From Chrysopilus asiliformis (lineage: Eukaryota; Arthropoda; Insecta; Diptera; Rhagionidae), in NCBI GenBank assembly GCA_964034945.1, contig OZ035963.1, positions 45,085,332 to 45,149,331 on the forward strand: 64,000 nucleotides of DNA. Reading direction: 5' to 3'. A model generated the notes under the pieces. That model searched no databases. It worked only from the letters and a program-made list of their open reading frames with translations, and was not told where the DNA came from. Below are positions 9,981-20,939 of this stretch, piece after piece (position 1 is the first letter of the stretch; each line of letters begins with the position of its first letter). Both the position numbers and the translations under genes were made by a program.

Positions 9981-9988
9981 CCAGTAGC

Positions 9989-10314
9989 TAGGGTGACCAG
10001 ATCTCCAGTTTTGACCCGGACTCTCCGAGTTTCAACCTCGAATCTCCGGGCTCCGGGTTTTGTTAAAAAATCTCCGAGTTACGCCATAACGTTAAATCTG
10101 GCCCGTTACGCCATAACGTGTTGCGGTAGGCTGTAAAATGTGTTATGATATCAGAAATGACGGATGATTATATGGGAGTTGGTGTCTAGATTCTACCAAT
10201 ATTTTAGAGTGAAATAATATCGCTTTTTGCCACATTATTTTTTTTTCACCACATTGATTTTTTTTCACCACGAACAATCTCCGGTTGTACAGAAATAAGA
10301 ATCTGGTCACCCTA
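9989..10314. mobile_element. hAT-like MITE, TAGGGTGACCAGAT ends
   Basis: The inverted ends TAGGGTGACCAGAT and ATCTGGTCACCCTA are flanked by CCAGTAGC (9981-9988) and CTAGTAGC (10315-10322), an 8-bp duplication with one mismatch. An 8-bp duplication and this end sequence fit the hAT superfamily. The interior contains repeated CTCCGAGTT/CTCCGGG phrases and the inverted pair TAACGTTA/CCATAACGT. No coding capacity. Confidence 0.75.
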
Positions 10315-10322
10315 CTAGTAGC

Positions 10323-10919
10323 TATACATGTTTCAAACCCTTGACAACAGACTGGTTTTATTTGTATGGATTCTCAAATGGGACATCATTTTCAATTTCT
10401 AATCAAAATCTAATTCATATGCTAAATATAAATTTTGGAATTATGATAACAATAAAAGTATGCTCAACGGACATAAATTCAATCTGCAACATAACTAGCA
10501 TAAATCACAAAATTGGTTTTGCGTTCTTGTTTCAAGTTTTTTCAAACTCGTATTTTCAGAAAGGCATGGGGACCTGTTATAACGACAAACTGAAGTTTTG
10601 CTAAGCTGGATGGTAAAATCACACACGCAATTTAAACACCAGCTTAATTAACCTCCAGATTAAACAAGTTTAATCTGGAGGTTAATTAAACAACGAAACC
10701 ACATGCTTTCAGATGAATCTAGTACAAAATTGCAAAACTTGAAAAACCAAATGCACTTTTTTGTGATTTTATTGGTAAATAAGTGCAATGAAAGGATACA
10801 TGAAAGTTTGAAGTAAAAAAGCCTGTTTGTTACAATTGCCCTTTTACGAAAGATCAGCTGATCATTTTGAAATTCAAATTTTACCAATGCCATTATATTC
10901 TTATTAGAAAAAAAACCTA
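10323..10919. other. No gene; includes a perfect hairpin
   Basis: AT-rich sequence with no recognisable domains in the ORFs at 10341-10604 and 10660-10965. The hairpin at 10644-10689 is listed separately. Confidence 0.35.
10644..10689. repeat. Perfect 22-bp stem, 2-nt loop palindrome
   Basis: TTAATTAACCTCCAGATTAA(AC) is followed after AA by its exact reverse complement. No flanking duplication is obvious. Its origin is unknown. Confidence 0.85.
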
Positions 10920-11841
10920 CACGGAGAAAAAAATTATGATACCGCCAATTATAAAATGCAGCCAATATAATTATGTTTGCGGGATTCTTATTACAATTAT
11001 GTTTGGCTGATATTTTCCCTCGGGGATATTTTTGCCATTACAATTATGACTGCCGACACTGTGATTCCAACAATATTATGTTCGAAGCTGACAGCAGAAA
11101 TCTTGATGTTTTGATTACATTATGTTTAATAATATTTCCATATTCACCAATCATATTATGTTTGGGGCAACCAAAATATGTTTGGATATTTTGTCGTTTG
11201 TCCAATCATAATATGTTTGGGGCGAATATAATATGGTTGGTTCATAATTATAATTATGATTAATCTAAACAAATATAATTATAATTCCTGTAATAAAAAG
11301 AAATGAATGGATGTTTTTACATCCGAAAAATGCCTTCCAGCAGGTCACGTATGTCTGCTATTCCCCTGGAGGCTTGTTTCTGACCGGATATATGGACTTG
11401 AGATCTTTCAACTAGATTTGGGTATTTATACTTCCATGTTGCAAACCTCGTGCCAATTATGTGGGGGAAAAAAATGAACATAATATGTTTAATTTGATAA
11501 AGATATGATTTGAGGGATCATATTTTTAATTCAGCCGCTTCAAGGTATCCCCATTATGTTGAGACGCAGAATTTATAACAATATGGTGACATGCAAACAC
11601 ATTTTTATTCATCCCGATCAAATAGTGGTTAGATATTATTGTCCTTCCAATAACATTATAATTTTCCAAAATTTTCCTTATCTGAGAACTTAATTATAAT
11701 TGGAAAACTAAACATAATACTTTCAATTAGTATTGATCATCTGATTACATTTTGATTCGTCTGATTATATTTTGATGCCTCTAATAATTATTTTAGTACT
11801 CCCAATGATAGTCAACCATAATTATAATTTTATTCTCCGTG
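10920..11841 (+). mobile_element. TA-flanked motif-rich element, family A copy 1
   Basis: TA flanks (10918-10919, 11842-11843). The inverted ends are CACGGAGAAAAAAATTATG and the inverse of CACGGAGAATAAAATTATA. The interior carries more than ten AATTATG / ATAATATGTTTGGGG / CATAATTATAATT motifs in both orientations. The central core has the hairpin GGATGTTTTTACATCC (11309-11324) followed by TATTTATACTTCC, which is also present in family B. The 96-codon ORF is not a gene; it recurs only because the DNA repeats. Confidence 0.75.
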
Positions 11842-11843
11842 TA

Positions 11844-12042
11844 GAAAAACAAAATTAAGTTGGTTATAAATTACACGGTCAATATCTTTACTTCAATATA
11901 TTCACTTCAATATATTGGGCCTTCAAAATCCTATGGTTCGCTTTAGTATTTTTTCTTGAATATCACCCTTACACGATAAAAATAAAAATATTGAAGCAAT
12001 AATATTGACGTCTAGAATAGGGCGATCCGTGCTTATGTTTAT
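11844..12042. repeat. TTCAATATATT-rich fragment
   Basis: CTTCAATATATT occurs twice near 11892-11918, and ATATTGAAGCAATAATATTG occurs near 11988-12008 in inverse orientation, flanked by TTACACGGTCAATA and TTACACGATAAAAA. It resembles the small element at 34900-34995 (CCTTATACGTTGAATATATT). It is probably a diverged copy. Confidence 0.4.
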
Positions 12043-12571
12043 TATTACCGTATGGTGAAATCAAAGGGTATATTAACTTTGCCTTACCGTTTGTAACGCC
12101 AAGATCCCGTCATCGCACATAAAAATGAATTACACCAGTGTGTTTAGAATGATAAAAATATTTAATTTCTGCATGTCCGTCCGTCTGTCTGTCTGTCTGT
12201 CTGTGGCACGGATTGCGGGCGCACGGATTGAGCTAGAGACTTGAAATTTTGCGCAGATTCGTTTTTCGTAAAATGCGAGGCTAAGTTCGTTAATGGGCAA
12301 AAATGGACCATTAGAACGAAAACGGTTTTTGTGAATATCTCAAAAACGGTGCATCTTATCAAAAAAGTACAAGAACAAAAGTTATTTAGGATATGATTCT
12401 ACATAAAACTCCCATACATCAAAATCCGATTGGAATAAATTTTAAAAAATCTTATTGGAAAGTTTGACTTCAAAGTGGAATTTTGGTACAACTGTTCGAA
12501 TTTTGATACAAATATCACCATACGGGTCTCCAATGATTGCCAGATTGGCAATTATAGCTTTTGTTATGTTT
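12043..12571 (+). mobile_element. DINE-1/Helentron-like element, copy 3
   Basis: Starts TATTACCGTATGGTGA (one change from consensus) and ends with the GATTGCCAGATTGGCAAT hairpin and GCTTTTGTTATGTTT. The microsatellite is at about 12175-12203. This copy lacks the G-tract/TACCCC palindrome: GGACCATTAG joins directly to AACGAAAACGG. Confidence 0.85.
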
Positions 12572-14200
12572 ATAAATTAGTATGATAAATTTAGAGACGA
12601 GTTTTCATTTTTTTCACTATTAGCTAAATTTGTATATAAAAAAATTTAATCTTAAATGGCATCAATTTGATGAATTTATCGACAGAATCCTTGATTTCTT
12701 GCATGAGCAACAGAAGCGGAAGATTAAAAAAAATTTCATTAAAAGTTATGTACAAATGATGGGAACGTATTCACTTCGATGAGCATTTCCTCGTTATGAA
12801 TTGCTCAAAATACACAAATGACCAACATTTATTAACAGGGATAGATTACATAAATAGAAAACAGGTTACATGAAATTGAAGTTTAAACAAAATGCTGCTT
12901 TATCTTAAAAAATCCAGATGGAGGTTCATATGGTATATGAAACTATCTCTTTTGCACTAATTTATCTGTTGTCAGTATGAAAGAACAAAAACCCCTCAGA
13001 ATTGCCAAAAATCCTTGTTACTTTTGTATTTTTTTAATATTTGATTTTTTACTTTTTATTCCCAATAGGGTATAAGGAGGCTACCACCTTAAGGCAATTC
13101 CTTAATATGAATTCAAATTCAAAAAGTTCAACGTTCAACCCTTAATATGCGTTTCCGCATAAACCAAATCACTTGGTCTTATTGTCTAAACGTGCGATCA
13201 ACGATCAGTGGCTGTCTTTGCCATCCAGGATGCAACAATTGAAATTCTCCTCCCATCGTTTTTATTTCCGGTTATACTGTCCCTTATAGATCTTCCCCTC
13301 GCTTCATGTTTTTTACCTTTGATGTGCATATTAACAGACAAATTAAACCAAAACACAAAATATCATTCACATCACAACACTGAGATACGAGGTACAAGAT
13401 TTCTTACATCGTGGTCTTTTTTTCTTATACAAGAATCACACAAAAGTCGTCGTTGATCGGTACTCGACTTGATCGACAGCCGTTGTCCTTTCGACGAATG
13501 AACCGCTTCCAATGTATCCTGCGTCAATTTTTTTTTCTTTCGTGAAACACTGAAAAAACCAGATCGAATCTAGTGCCACGCACGCAACCGGTAGAGCTGC
13601 TGCGGAACGCGGAAAAGTAACGCAAAAACCCGTCTCACCTGACTTGGATTCCGCTTAAAACCAACACCAGTGACAGAAATCTCATCCTTGGTTACTTCCT
13701 GATGCCATCTCCTTCATCTCAATCCAATCACATTTGCGTCTCACTTGATCCTAGTAGAGAGAACTCCTCATTGCGGAGTGGTGGTAGTTTCTTTTGAAAA
13801 TTGAAATAATCGATTTCTTTAAGTATTCTCATTGTGTGGCGCTGTATTTATGGACCAGGAACGGTTTTCTTTAGAAATCGGTACGAAGTATTTTCGTTTA
13901 GTTTCAAGGCCCTTTTATCTTGAAAATTCTTTAGTGCGATTTTTTACATGTGTGGAGCAATTCTTTTTTTTTAGGCAACTCTTCTTTCACATTGAGGTGG
14001 AATTGTGCGTGTCGAATGACAGAAAAATTACTCAAACAAAAATTTAAATTCGTTAAAAACTGCTTATATTGTCGAGTTTTGAGGGATTAGTTATCCTGAA
14101 ACTTAACAATTTAATTAGAAAGAGATGAAAATATGTCTACACGGTTGAAAATTTGGGTATAGAAAAAACTTTTTTAATACTTTTTTTAATAAAGTCATTC
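12572..14200. other. No gene seen
   Basis: Mostly single-copy-looking sequence. 13100-13800 is less AT-rich and contains two small ORFs (13208-13456, 13832-14047) without recognisable domains. I see no transposon ends. Confidence 0.35.
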
Positions 14201-14202
14201 TA

Positions 14203-14986
14203 CACTCTAGAAAATTTTATTGTAATTTTACCCCTATTATCGTAGGAAACCATTTTCCTACGATAATAGGGGTAAAATTACACCGAGTCGTAATGGCTAA
14301 AAAGCTATGCATTTTTACTCATTTTGTGGCGTACAAAAGCCACTTTTACGGGGGAACTTTAAACTAAATAAGAAGTAAAAGTACAATACTGGTGTAATTT
14401 TACGACATGGATGTTTAAAATTACCACATTTTTGTTGTAATTTTCCTCCTATTTGGTAGCAAAACCGCGTCTTAGAGGTGTAATTTTACGACATTTTTTG
14501 TTTAAAATTACACCGAAAATGGTATTAGAATTTCTCGGCTTATACGGTCTGCAAAAACAAAAATATTATATTATTTTTGCGGATGTTTTCACATCCAAAT
14601 TTCCCGGGCATGTCTGCCATGTGGCAGGCGCCACACAGGATTTTGGTAGAGTAAAACTCGATTCGTGTATTTATACTCCGATTCCACAAACCTTATGCGA
14701 ATTATAAGGTTAAGGTTAAATTGTCCGTACAGTAATGTAAAAATACCCTGCGAGCGTGTTTTTACACCAAAATGAGAGTAAAAATACGAATATTGGTCGA
14801 AATTTTACGCAAGGTTTAAAATTACCCTATTTCTAGTGTAAGATTAACGTTTTTTGGGGTGAGTTTACAACTTAAATGGTGTGCGAGCTAAATTCTGATT
14901 TTTTTCGAAATTTTACGACGTTTTTGCAAATTTACCCCGTTTTTACCCCATTTTTCGGTTTAAATTCAAATTCATTTTCTACAGTG
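14203..14986 (+). mobile_element. TA-flanked motif-rich element, family B copy 1
   Basis: TA flanks (14201-14202, 14987-14988). The inverted ends are CACTCTAGAAAATTTTATT and the inverse of CACTGTAGAAAATGAATTT. A 29-bp perfect stem with loop CCAT (14221-14282) sits at the left. The interior repeats TAATTTTAC / TAAAATTAC(C) many times in both directions. The core hairpin GGATGTTTTCACATCC (14581-14596), then TCTGCCATGTGGCAGG and TATTTATACTCC, corresponds to the core of family A. It is nearly identical to the copy at 59231-60012. The ORF at 14453 is a by-product. Confidence 0.85.
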
Positions 14987-14988
14987 TA

Positions 14989-15256
14989 TATCAAAATTAA
15001 TATAGGTTCAAGTCGATTTTGTTTCTGCCGGGACCGAAAAATAAAAATCAAATAAATAAAAAGCAAATAAAATAAAATAAATAGCAAAAAATCATTTTGG
15101 CCAAATCGACTAAAAGAATTACCCATTTTATGAAATAGCTTTGAAAAATAACTCGGGGAAAAAACGATTTTTTTATTAAATAAAAACAAGCCTTTTCTAG
15201 CTTTTATCAATTGTTAGTTGGTTTTGTTTGCTAGTTTGTACCAAATTTTGAATCTA
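14989..15256. other. No gene seen
   Basis: AT-rich, low-complexity AAATAAAATAAA-type sequence at 15040-15090. The minus-strand ORF at 14932-15210 has no recognisable domain. Confidence 0.35.
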
Positions 15257-15346
15257 CAACCCTATTCTGGTGTTGTGACACTAAAGTCACAGGTCACAAG
15301 AGTTGTGACTTGTCATCGGTCATTGACAGTCGCCAGAATAGGGCTG
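15257..15346. mobile_element. Short fold-back MITE (CAGCCYTATTCTGG family), copy 1
   Basis: The ends CAACCCTATTCTGGTGTTGT and the inverse of CAGCCCTATTCTGGCGACTG enclose AAGTCACAGGTCACAAG / GTTGTGACTTGTCAT arms. It is related to the 107-bp copy at 43692-43798. The target duplication is unclear here. Confidence 0.6.
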
Positions 15347-15348
15347 TT

Positions 15349-15661
15349 TATCTTACTAAAAAAAAGAAAAGAAAACTTTATGTAGGGATTTGGTCTCAAA
15401 AATAAAAGCAAGATAAAAGCTAATACGCAAAAACTCTCAACGCTTTTATCGTGCTTTTATTTTTGATTATTTTGTGCTTAGGAGAATTTCGTTTTATCGA
15501 ATTTTCCTACACTGAGGTTCCACTGTATTTTTGAAAAGTATATTTATACTGCTGAAATTCCCTAGACATATTACTTGACCAATGAATTATCAGTATTTAA
15601 GACCGTGTTACATCTAGGACAGGGATAGTACGTAGCTAATTGATACGAAAACATTTGCATC
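15349..15661. other. No gene; remnant of a pogo-like right end
   Basis: Around 15497-15532, ATCGAATTTTCCTACACTGAGGTTCCACTGTA reads in reverse as a CAGTGGAACCTCAG-type pogo-like end. No left partner was found. Confidence 0.35.
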
Positions 15662-15665
15662 TTAA

Positions 15666-15936
15666 CCCCTTCAGACCCTGTGCACATTATAATGTTCACT
15701 GGTTAACTATTTCAACAAATGACTGAAATAAAAAAACTGTGACATTAATCATAATTGTGTTTTGGACTTAACATATTTCTTATAAAAAAGCAGCAGACTA
15801 CCTAGGAAACACATAATATTATTAGTGGGGTTTTTTGGCGAACATAAAAAATATGAAAAGTATTTTGAATAATTGGGTTCCAATTAAGTTAACAAACACA
15901 AACAAAAATCCCTTCCAGAAATTCAGGTCCGATGGG
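15666..15936. mobile_element. piggyBac-like MITE, TTAA-flanked
   Basis: TTAA at 15662-15665 and 15937-15940. The inverted ends are CCCCTTCAGACCCTG and the inverse of CCCATCGGACCTG. It is 271 bp and non-coding. The class is inferred from the TTAA duplication plus CC ends. Confidence 0.6.
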
Positions 15937-15940
15937 TTAA

Positions 15941-16551
15941 TTGTGATAATAAAGCTACAAAGTACGGATAATTGTTATAATTCATAATGAGCTATTGTAT
16001 TCATTGAAGTACGTCTGTGCACGGCAAAAAATCTTGGATCTTATAATCAATCTAATCAAAATTGGATTGGAAAAATTAAACTTCTAATCAAAATTGGATT
16101 ATATTGGGCCAGTATGTAATCCAATGCAAGATAATTCAATAATTCAATAGCATGAATTAAAAATAAAAAGATTTTTTTTTTGATTTATGTAGAACGCGAG
16201 AAATTTGCAACGAGTATTTCTAACCTCAAAACGTTACTCGATCGAATCGCAGAATAACAAAAATCGAGTAGAAATCATACACAATTGGACAAAAGTGAAC
16301 CGAAGCAGATTCAAGAATACAAATTGCATGCGAATCGAACAAACTAACGTAAGATTCCAGAATACCCATGTTTGTTTTTTGTAGTATAAGTATACTGTCT
16401 ATTTTGAGTAAATTGTAAACATTAATATTAAAAGCATTTAAGTTCAATATTAAAAGCAATAATATATTAAAATATTAAAAGCATTTAATATATAATAAAA
16501 AATAATCAAAATTTGAAGACAAAAAATATTAAAATATTTCCAACTAGCTTG
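15941..16551. other. No gene; possible truncated CAC-element
   Basis: CACGGCAAAAAATCTTGG at 16020 resembles the ends of the motif-rich group. It is followed by repeated AATCAAAATTGGATT (twice) and TAATCCAAT motifs to about 16140, after which no right end is visible. 16430-16520 is an ATATTAAAAGCATTTAA low-complexity run. Confidence 0.35.
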
Positions 16552-17030
16552 CAAGAACCCGGCGTTGCCCTGGTAGTAATAAATTTTTGAATATGAAAAA
16601 ATCCTTTTTTTTCAAATGTATTTTGATGTATAGAAAAATTATGCAGTAATTATATTTCCATCTGCTTGGGAGAAAGGGTGAATTCCCTTATCGCCAGACA
16701 AGATTTTTGGATTTATGTTGTAACATATGGTGAACATCCATAAAATAGTTTGAGAGATAGCTGAGGAGGGGATTGGTCGAAAATTTACCTTGACAGATAA
16801 CCTATCCAACACTAAAAATCGTATAAAAATCCGTTCTGTAATTTAGGAGATAGCAGGAGAGGGGGCTCGCACCATGTAGAGCGGAGTAGTTTGAATGGAT
16901 GAAAATTTCTTTTATGATTGACCTCCCCAACACTGAAAACCGTATTCAAATCCCTTCAGTGGTTTAGAAGATAACAGGCGAGGGGGTGAAAGGGGAGTCG
17001 ATACCGCGGCCACACCTAACTATAAACCGT
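16552..17030 (+). repeat. Interspersed repeat (CAACTAGCTTGCAAG family), copy 1
   Basis: Begins CAACTAGCTTGCAAGAACCC then GGCGTTGCCCTGG. The same start occurs inverted at about 51975-52022 (CGGGAACTTGCAAGCTAGTTG). Downstream, three related blocks repeat a phrase like CCAACACTGAAAACCGTAT..AAATCC...TTTAG.AGATA.CAGG.GAGGGGG (around 16800-17000). The class is not established; it could be a SINE/LINE-tail or Helitron-like repeat. Confidence 0.5.
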
Positions 17031-17189
17031 GGTCATTATACATAATCTATCTTGGTGCAGTAGCTCTTGAGTTTATACGTTACTCCATCTCACAAATCAA
17101 AACAATTTATAACTATCTCACAAATAAAAAAAAACGCTCTCGCACTCCAATAAGTTTGTTCCTGCACTCCAGATTGGGGACCTCCACAC

Positions 17190-17660
17190 TATATGAGAAT
17201 CATATTGAAGTATATTAGATTTAGTTGTAACGTACCAAATCAATCGCTGGACACAAAAATGAACTACACCAGGGTGTTTGGGATGACAAAAGATTTTGAT
17301 ATTGGCATGTCCGACCGTCTGTCTGCCCGTCTGTCTCTCTGTCGTCTGTCCGTCTATATATCCGTGAATATCATAACTTTCGGAAGGATTGAGCTAGAGA
17401 TTTGAAATATTTACAGTTGCGTTTCTCGTAAATGGCAATGCTAAGTTCTTGAACTGGCAAAATTGGAGCATTTCCTGCTCCATATAAATGAAATTTTATT
17501 CGCAATTTTCTCGAAAACGGTGAATCGCATTGAAAAATTTATAAAGCTAAAATGTCTTTTGAATATGATTTTATATAACTTATCTATACATCAAAATTCA
17601 ATTAGAATACCTCTACAATTTGAATACTTTTTCCTTATTTTCTCGAAAACGGTACATCGA
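17190..17660 (+). mobile_element. Divergent DINE-1-like lineage (B), copy 2
   Basis: Preserves the order of the main family with diverged sequence: TATATTAGATTTAG..GTAACG, GACACAAAAATGAACTACAC, CAGGGTGTTTGGGATGAC, CATGTCC plus a GTCTGTC microsatellite, GGATTGAGCTAGAGATTTGA, TTTCTCGTAAATGGC, TTTTCTCGAAAACGGTG and TATGATTTTATATAACT. The 3' hairpin is not preserved. This is a clearly older or separate lineage. Confidence 0.7.
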
Positions 17661-17727
17661 TTCGAAAAGTTTATAAAGACGAAATTTTTTTTTAAATAAA
17701 CGAATTGGTCGGTGACAAAATACATTA

Positions 17728-17901
17728 CAGTAGAATCCCGATAATTCGTACCCCGATAATTCGTATATCCCGCTAATTCGTATGAATTTGCTGGTCCCTT
17801 GAAAAAAAATCCCTTTAATTCGTACCCCGATAATTCGTATATCCCGCTAATTCGTATGAATTTGCTGGTCCCTTGAAATACGAATTATCGGGATTCTACT
17901 G
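17728..17901. mobile_element. pogo-like MITE, copy 1
   Basis: TA-flanked (17726-17727, 17902-17903). The ends CAGTAGAATCCCGATAATTC are inverted at the right. Internally CCCGATAATTCGTA and CCCGCTAATTCGTATGAATT recur. It is 174 bp. TA duplication and CAGT ends fit the pogo/Tigger branch of Tc1/mariner. Confidence 0.8.
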
Positions 17902-17903
17902 TA

Positions 17904-19525
17904 TTTAAATTCGTTCTCCACAAAATGAATAATTTAAATGATCAAATCGCACAAAAACAATGGATGAATAAAGGAAATTTGTGTTGATGCAAGTCTAGAT
18001 TCGATGTGCCGCTACCTCACTGTTGGAAATCACAATGTTCTGGAAAAAAGCACAAAATTCAACACCAATCCATTTAATTTCACTTGGTCACTGAGTAAAT
18101 ACCTCGTTGATCACAAAATAAAATACTTTCGACGATTTAAAAGTGGGAAAAACAGCGATAATTTGTTCACTATATTGATAAATAAACGCTTCGCATCGAT
18201 CATCAATGAGGAGAGAGCGAATATATTTCTCAGCTGTCAAACGTAAGTCTGAGAGCGTAATGCCATCTGTTGGCGATAACATTATCGTGAGGGACAAAAT
18301 TATTCGTTTTTCAGTTCCAAAATATTTTCTCCTTCCATACCATAATCCCATACAATATGCAAGTTTCAATTTTTCCAATATTCCCGCTTTTCCCTGAAAT
18401 TTTTCTCGACTTTTCCAACAAAATGAAAAAAGAATCGGGATTTTTGATTTGGAATTAATGAAAGTGCAAGCCAGAAAACCGCTGCCACCAGCAACCCCTG
18501 AAAGTATGCAATTTTCCGACTTTTCCAGTGGAAATTTCCAATTTTTGGCTCCGTAGTGTTTTTACCTGGTTCAATACGAATCCAATAAAGAAATCCCCAT
18601 GCAAATCGGATTATATTCAGCCGAGTTATGGATAGTTTTACTGACCACGATTCATTTTTATATATGTATATAGATAATTCGCATGTATTAAATTCTACTT
18701 CAAAATTGTATTAAAATTTCGTCAATATAATAAGTCATCGCCCTTGCAGCAATAGATGGACAAAACTTGAAGCAATATATGTATATCGAAGCAAAGCAAA
18801 ATTAATCTTTATTTAAGAAGAATGCACTATTGAAGATTTCAGCGATTTATGGCATGGTTATCTCATAAGTGGTCACAAAGGGCCGAATTGGAAACTCTAA
18901 AAAAGGGAATCGGACGGTAGAAACACAACATTTTGTTGACAAAGCGAAGAAAAAGTTCGTCGATACTGTTAGAAATTTATAGTAATTTCGTCTATACGAA
19001 ACTATTTTTTTTTTGTGTTATCGATGTTTTGCTTTAAAATAGAAAAACAGTACAATGAAATGACTCCTCTTCAACGAATTTATCTCCCCCTTCGAGCCTG
19101 CAGACCCAATTCCCGATTTGATTCAGTTTCTGTTTCGTATTATCACTCCGATAAACTGTATAATCAAAACATGGTGCGTTTGTTTGACAAAGTCATATGC
19201 AGCCTCTCATAGTCACAAAATCGGGTCATCACAAAATCGGGTCGTCGCCTTCCGTGGCCCGGGTTTCCATTACTTCTCCATGGTCATACCACCTTTCTGT
19301 ATGAAGTCGTGAATTTTTAGTCGACCGTGTATGTGTTCTGTCCCCTTCATGCCTCGACAAAAGATGGGCAAGTGTGGCGTGGCTGGCCCAGGGGGCTCCT
19401 ATCTAATTTTATAAGGGCCACCGTAATCTTAAGCAAATATTTTCGAGTTATTTTTTTCATCTTGTTTTCGTCGTTCTAAAAGAAATGTAAAAAAAGTTGT
19501 TATTTGTGGTATCACGTTTTTGATG
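17904..19525. other. No supported gene
   Basis: An 80-codon plus ORF (18004-18246) that ends next to GTAAGT and a 96-codon minus ORF (18088-18378) overlap each other. Neither shows a domain. A direct 14-bp repeat CACAAAATCGGGTC occurs at about 19213 and 19230. Otherwise AT-rich. Confidence 0.3.
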
Positions 19526-19639
19526 AACGGAACGAATGCCATTGATAGGAGCAGCCGTGAACTGTTGCGGGCCCTGTTGAAGTCAAGGAGGTTGAGGTGG
19601 ATGGGTCATGCGAGCAAAGTTTACTATAGACAGATATGA
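19526..19639 (+). pseudogene. LINE ORF2 C-terminal scrap
   Basis: The frame reads ...DRSSRELLRALLKSRRLRWM, GHASKVYYRQI, stop. The R-L-R-W-x-G-H motif is the conserved block downstream of the reverse transcriptase in many insect non-LTR retrotransposons. It is short and isolated, with no RT core nearby, so it is a degraded fragment. The call rests on a single motif. Confidence 0.45.
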
Positions 19640-20939
19640 AACATTCAAGGTGGGTGAATTAGCGCAGGGAGAAAAGGGCTAAAAAATTTGTTATGAATGA
19701 AAAATTTTAATGGAGAAGAAACTAGAATTAGGCAATTTATATGGCGGTTCCACAATTTAACAATGTATCGACTTTTCATTGAGGAATTTATTCAACTTCT
19801 TCTGATAACTGGGTTTCGTTTGGTTTGCTTTAAACTGTTTGTTGATAAATTTGGTTTTGGTTTTTTCCGCCACATAGAGCCGACTGCCTTCATTCTTTAA
19901 CGAAAAACTTGAATTTTTCGTTTACTTCCATCATTTGAATGATGTTTGCGTTTGGAATTTGTTTTATTAAAGTTTGTTTTTTGGTATTACGTTGACTCTG
20001 ATATGTACGACAATGTTACATACACAATGTTACAGAGGTAACAATAAAAAGCTTTCAAGTAACTTAAATAGGAAATGAAGACATTCTTCTAAATATTGGA
20101 AGAAAAACTAATTAATGTGAAGCAATTGTATGGACAAGCGGAAAAAAATTTATTATATTTTCCAAAATACTTAAAAAAATTTTACACATTTACAATTTGT
20201 TAAGGGGGAATAAAATGATATTTCTTATTAAATTTCATTTTTGAACTCACTTTCGATCCCGCCTATAATGATAACTAATCGGTTAGGATAAATATGTTTA
20301 CTCGTTATCTAGCAATGCTAGCACGTTTTTATAATACCTTGAAGATGAGTCTGTTCTTCTCAGTCATATATCCTTAAAATATAATCTTCGCTTTTTGTCT
20401 CAAAAGGGATCTATGAAAGATGAAAAAAAGAAAGAGTTTTGCCAAAAAAAGCTGGACAAAAGATGAAAAAAAAATCTAGACAGGTCTTGGGCGGTAATGA
20501 AATCTAAATATTTCATTTTTATAAAAATTGTAGAAACATTGAAAAGTATTCAAAAAAACAATGGACCTGGCTGTTATCATCGTAAAATCGTACTAATTAA
20601 TACACCTTTATCCCAAACTGTAAACACATCCTTTCGAAATTCTATTAAAGCATACATTTGTACTAAAAACATACATTTCGACTCGTATTTTTTGATTTTT
20701 TCGAGTTTTTCTTCCTAAAAGTCAGGATAACTATTTCTAAAAACCACTGAGGCACTTTAAACCCTAAGTACTAAACATTTAAACATCAAATATGAGCTCA
20801 CTAAATCTATTTTTGCTTTTTTTTATATATTTAGCCTACCAAGCGGTTGATATTTGTGTTAAAGTCGCGAAAAATAATGCCGTGTACAACTGCGAGTGCA
20901 GGCTGAAAAGTAATCGACCTAGGCAAGAAAACGCAGCTT
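19640..20939. other. No gene seen
   Basis: AT-rich. ORFs at 19697-19900, 20497-20718 and 20792-20986 have no recognisable domains. Confidence 0.35.

Noticed and set aside
18004..18378. Plus ORF 18004-18246 followed by a GTAAGT donor, and overlapping minus ORF 18088-18378
   Set aside because: No recognisable domain, overlapping antisense frames, and no second exon visible; the donor match alone is weak evidence.
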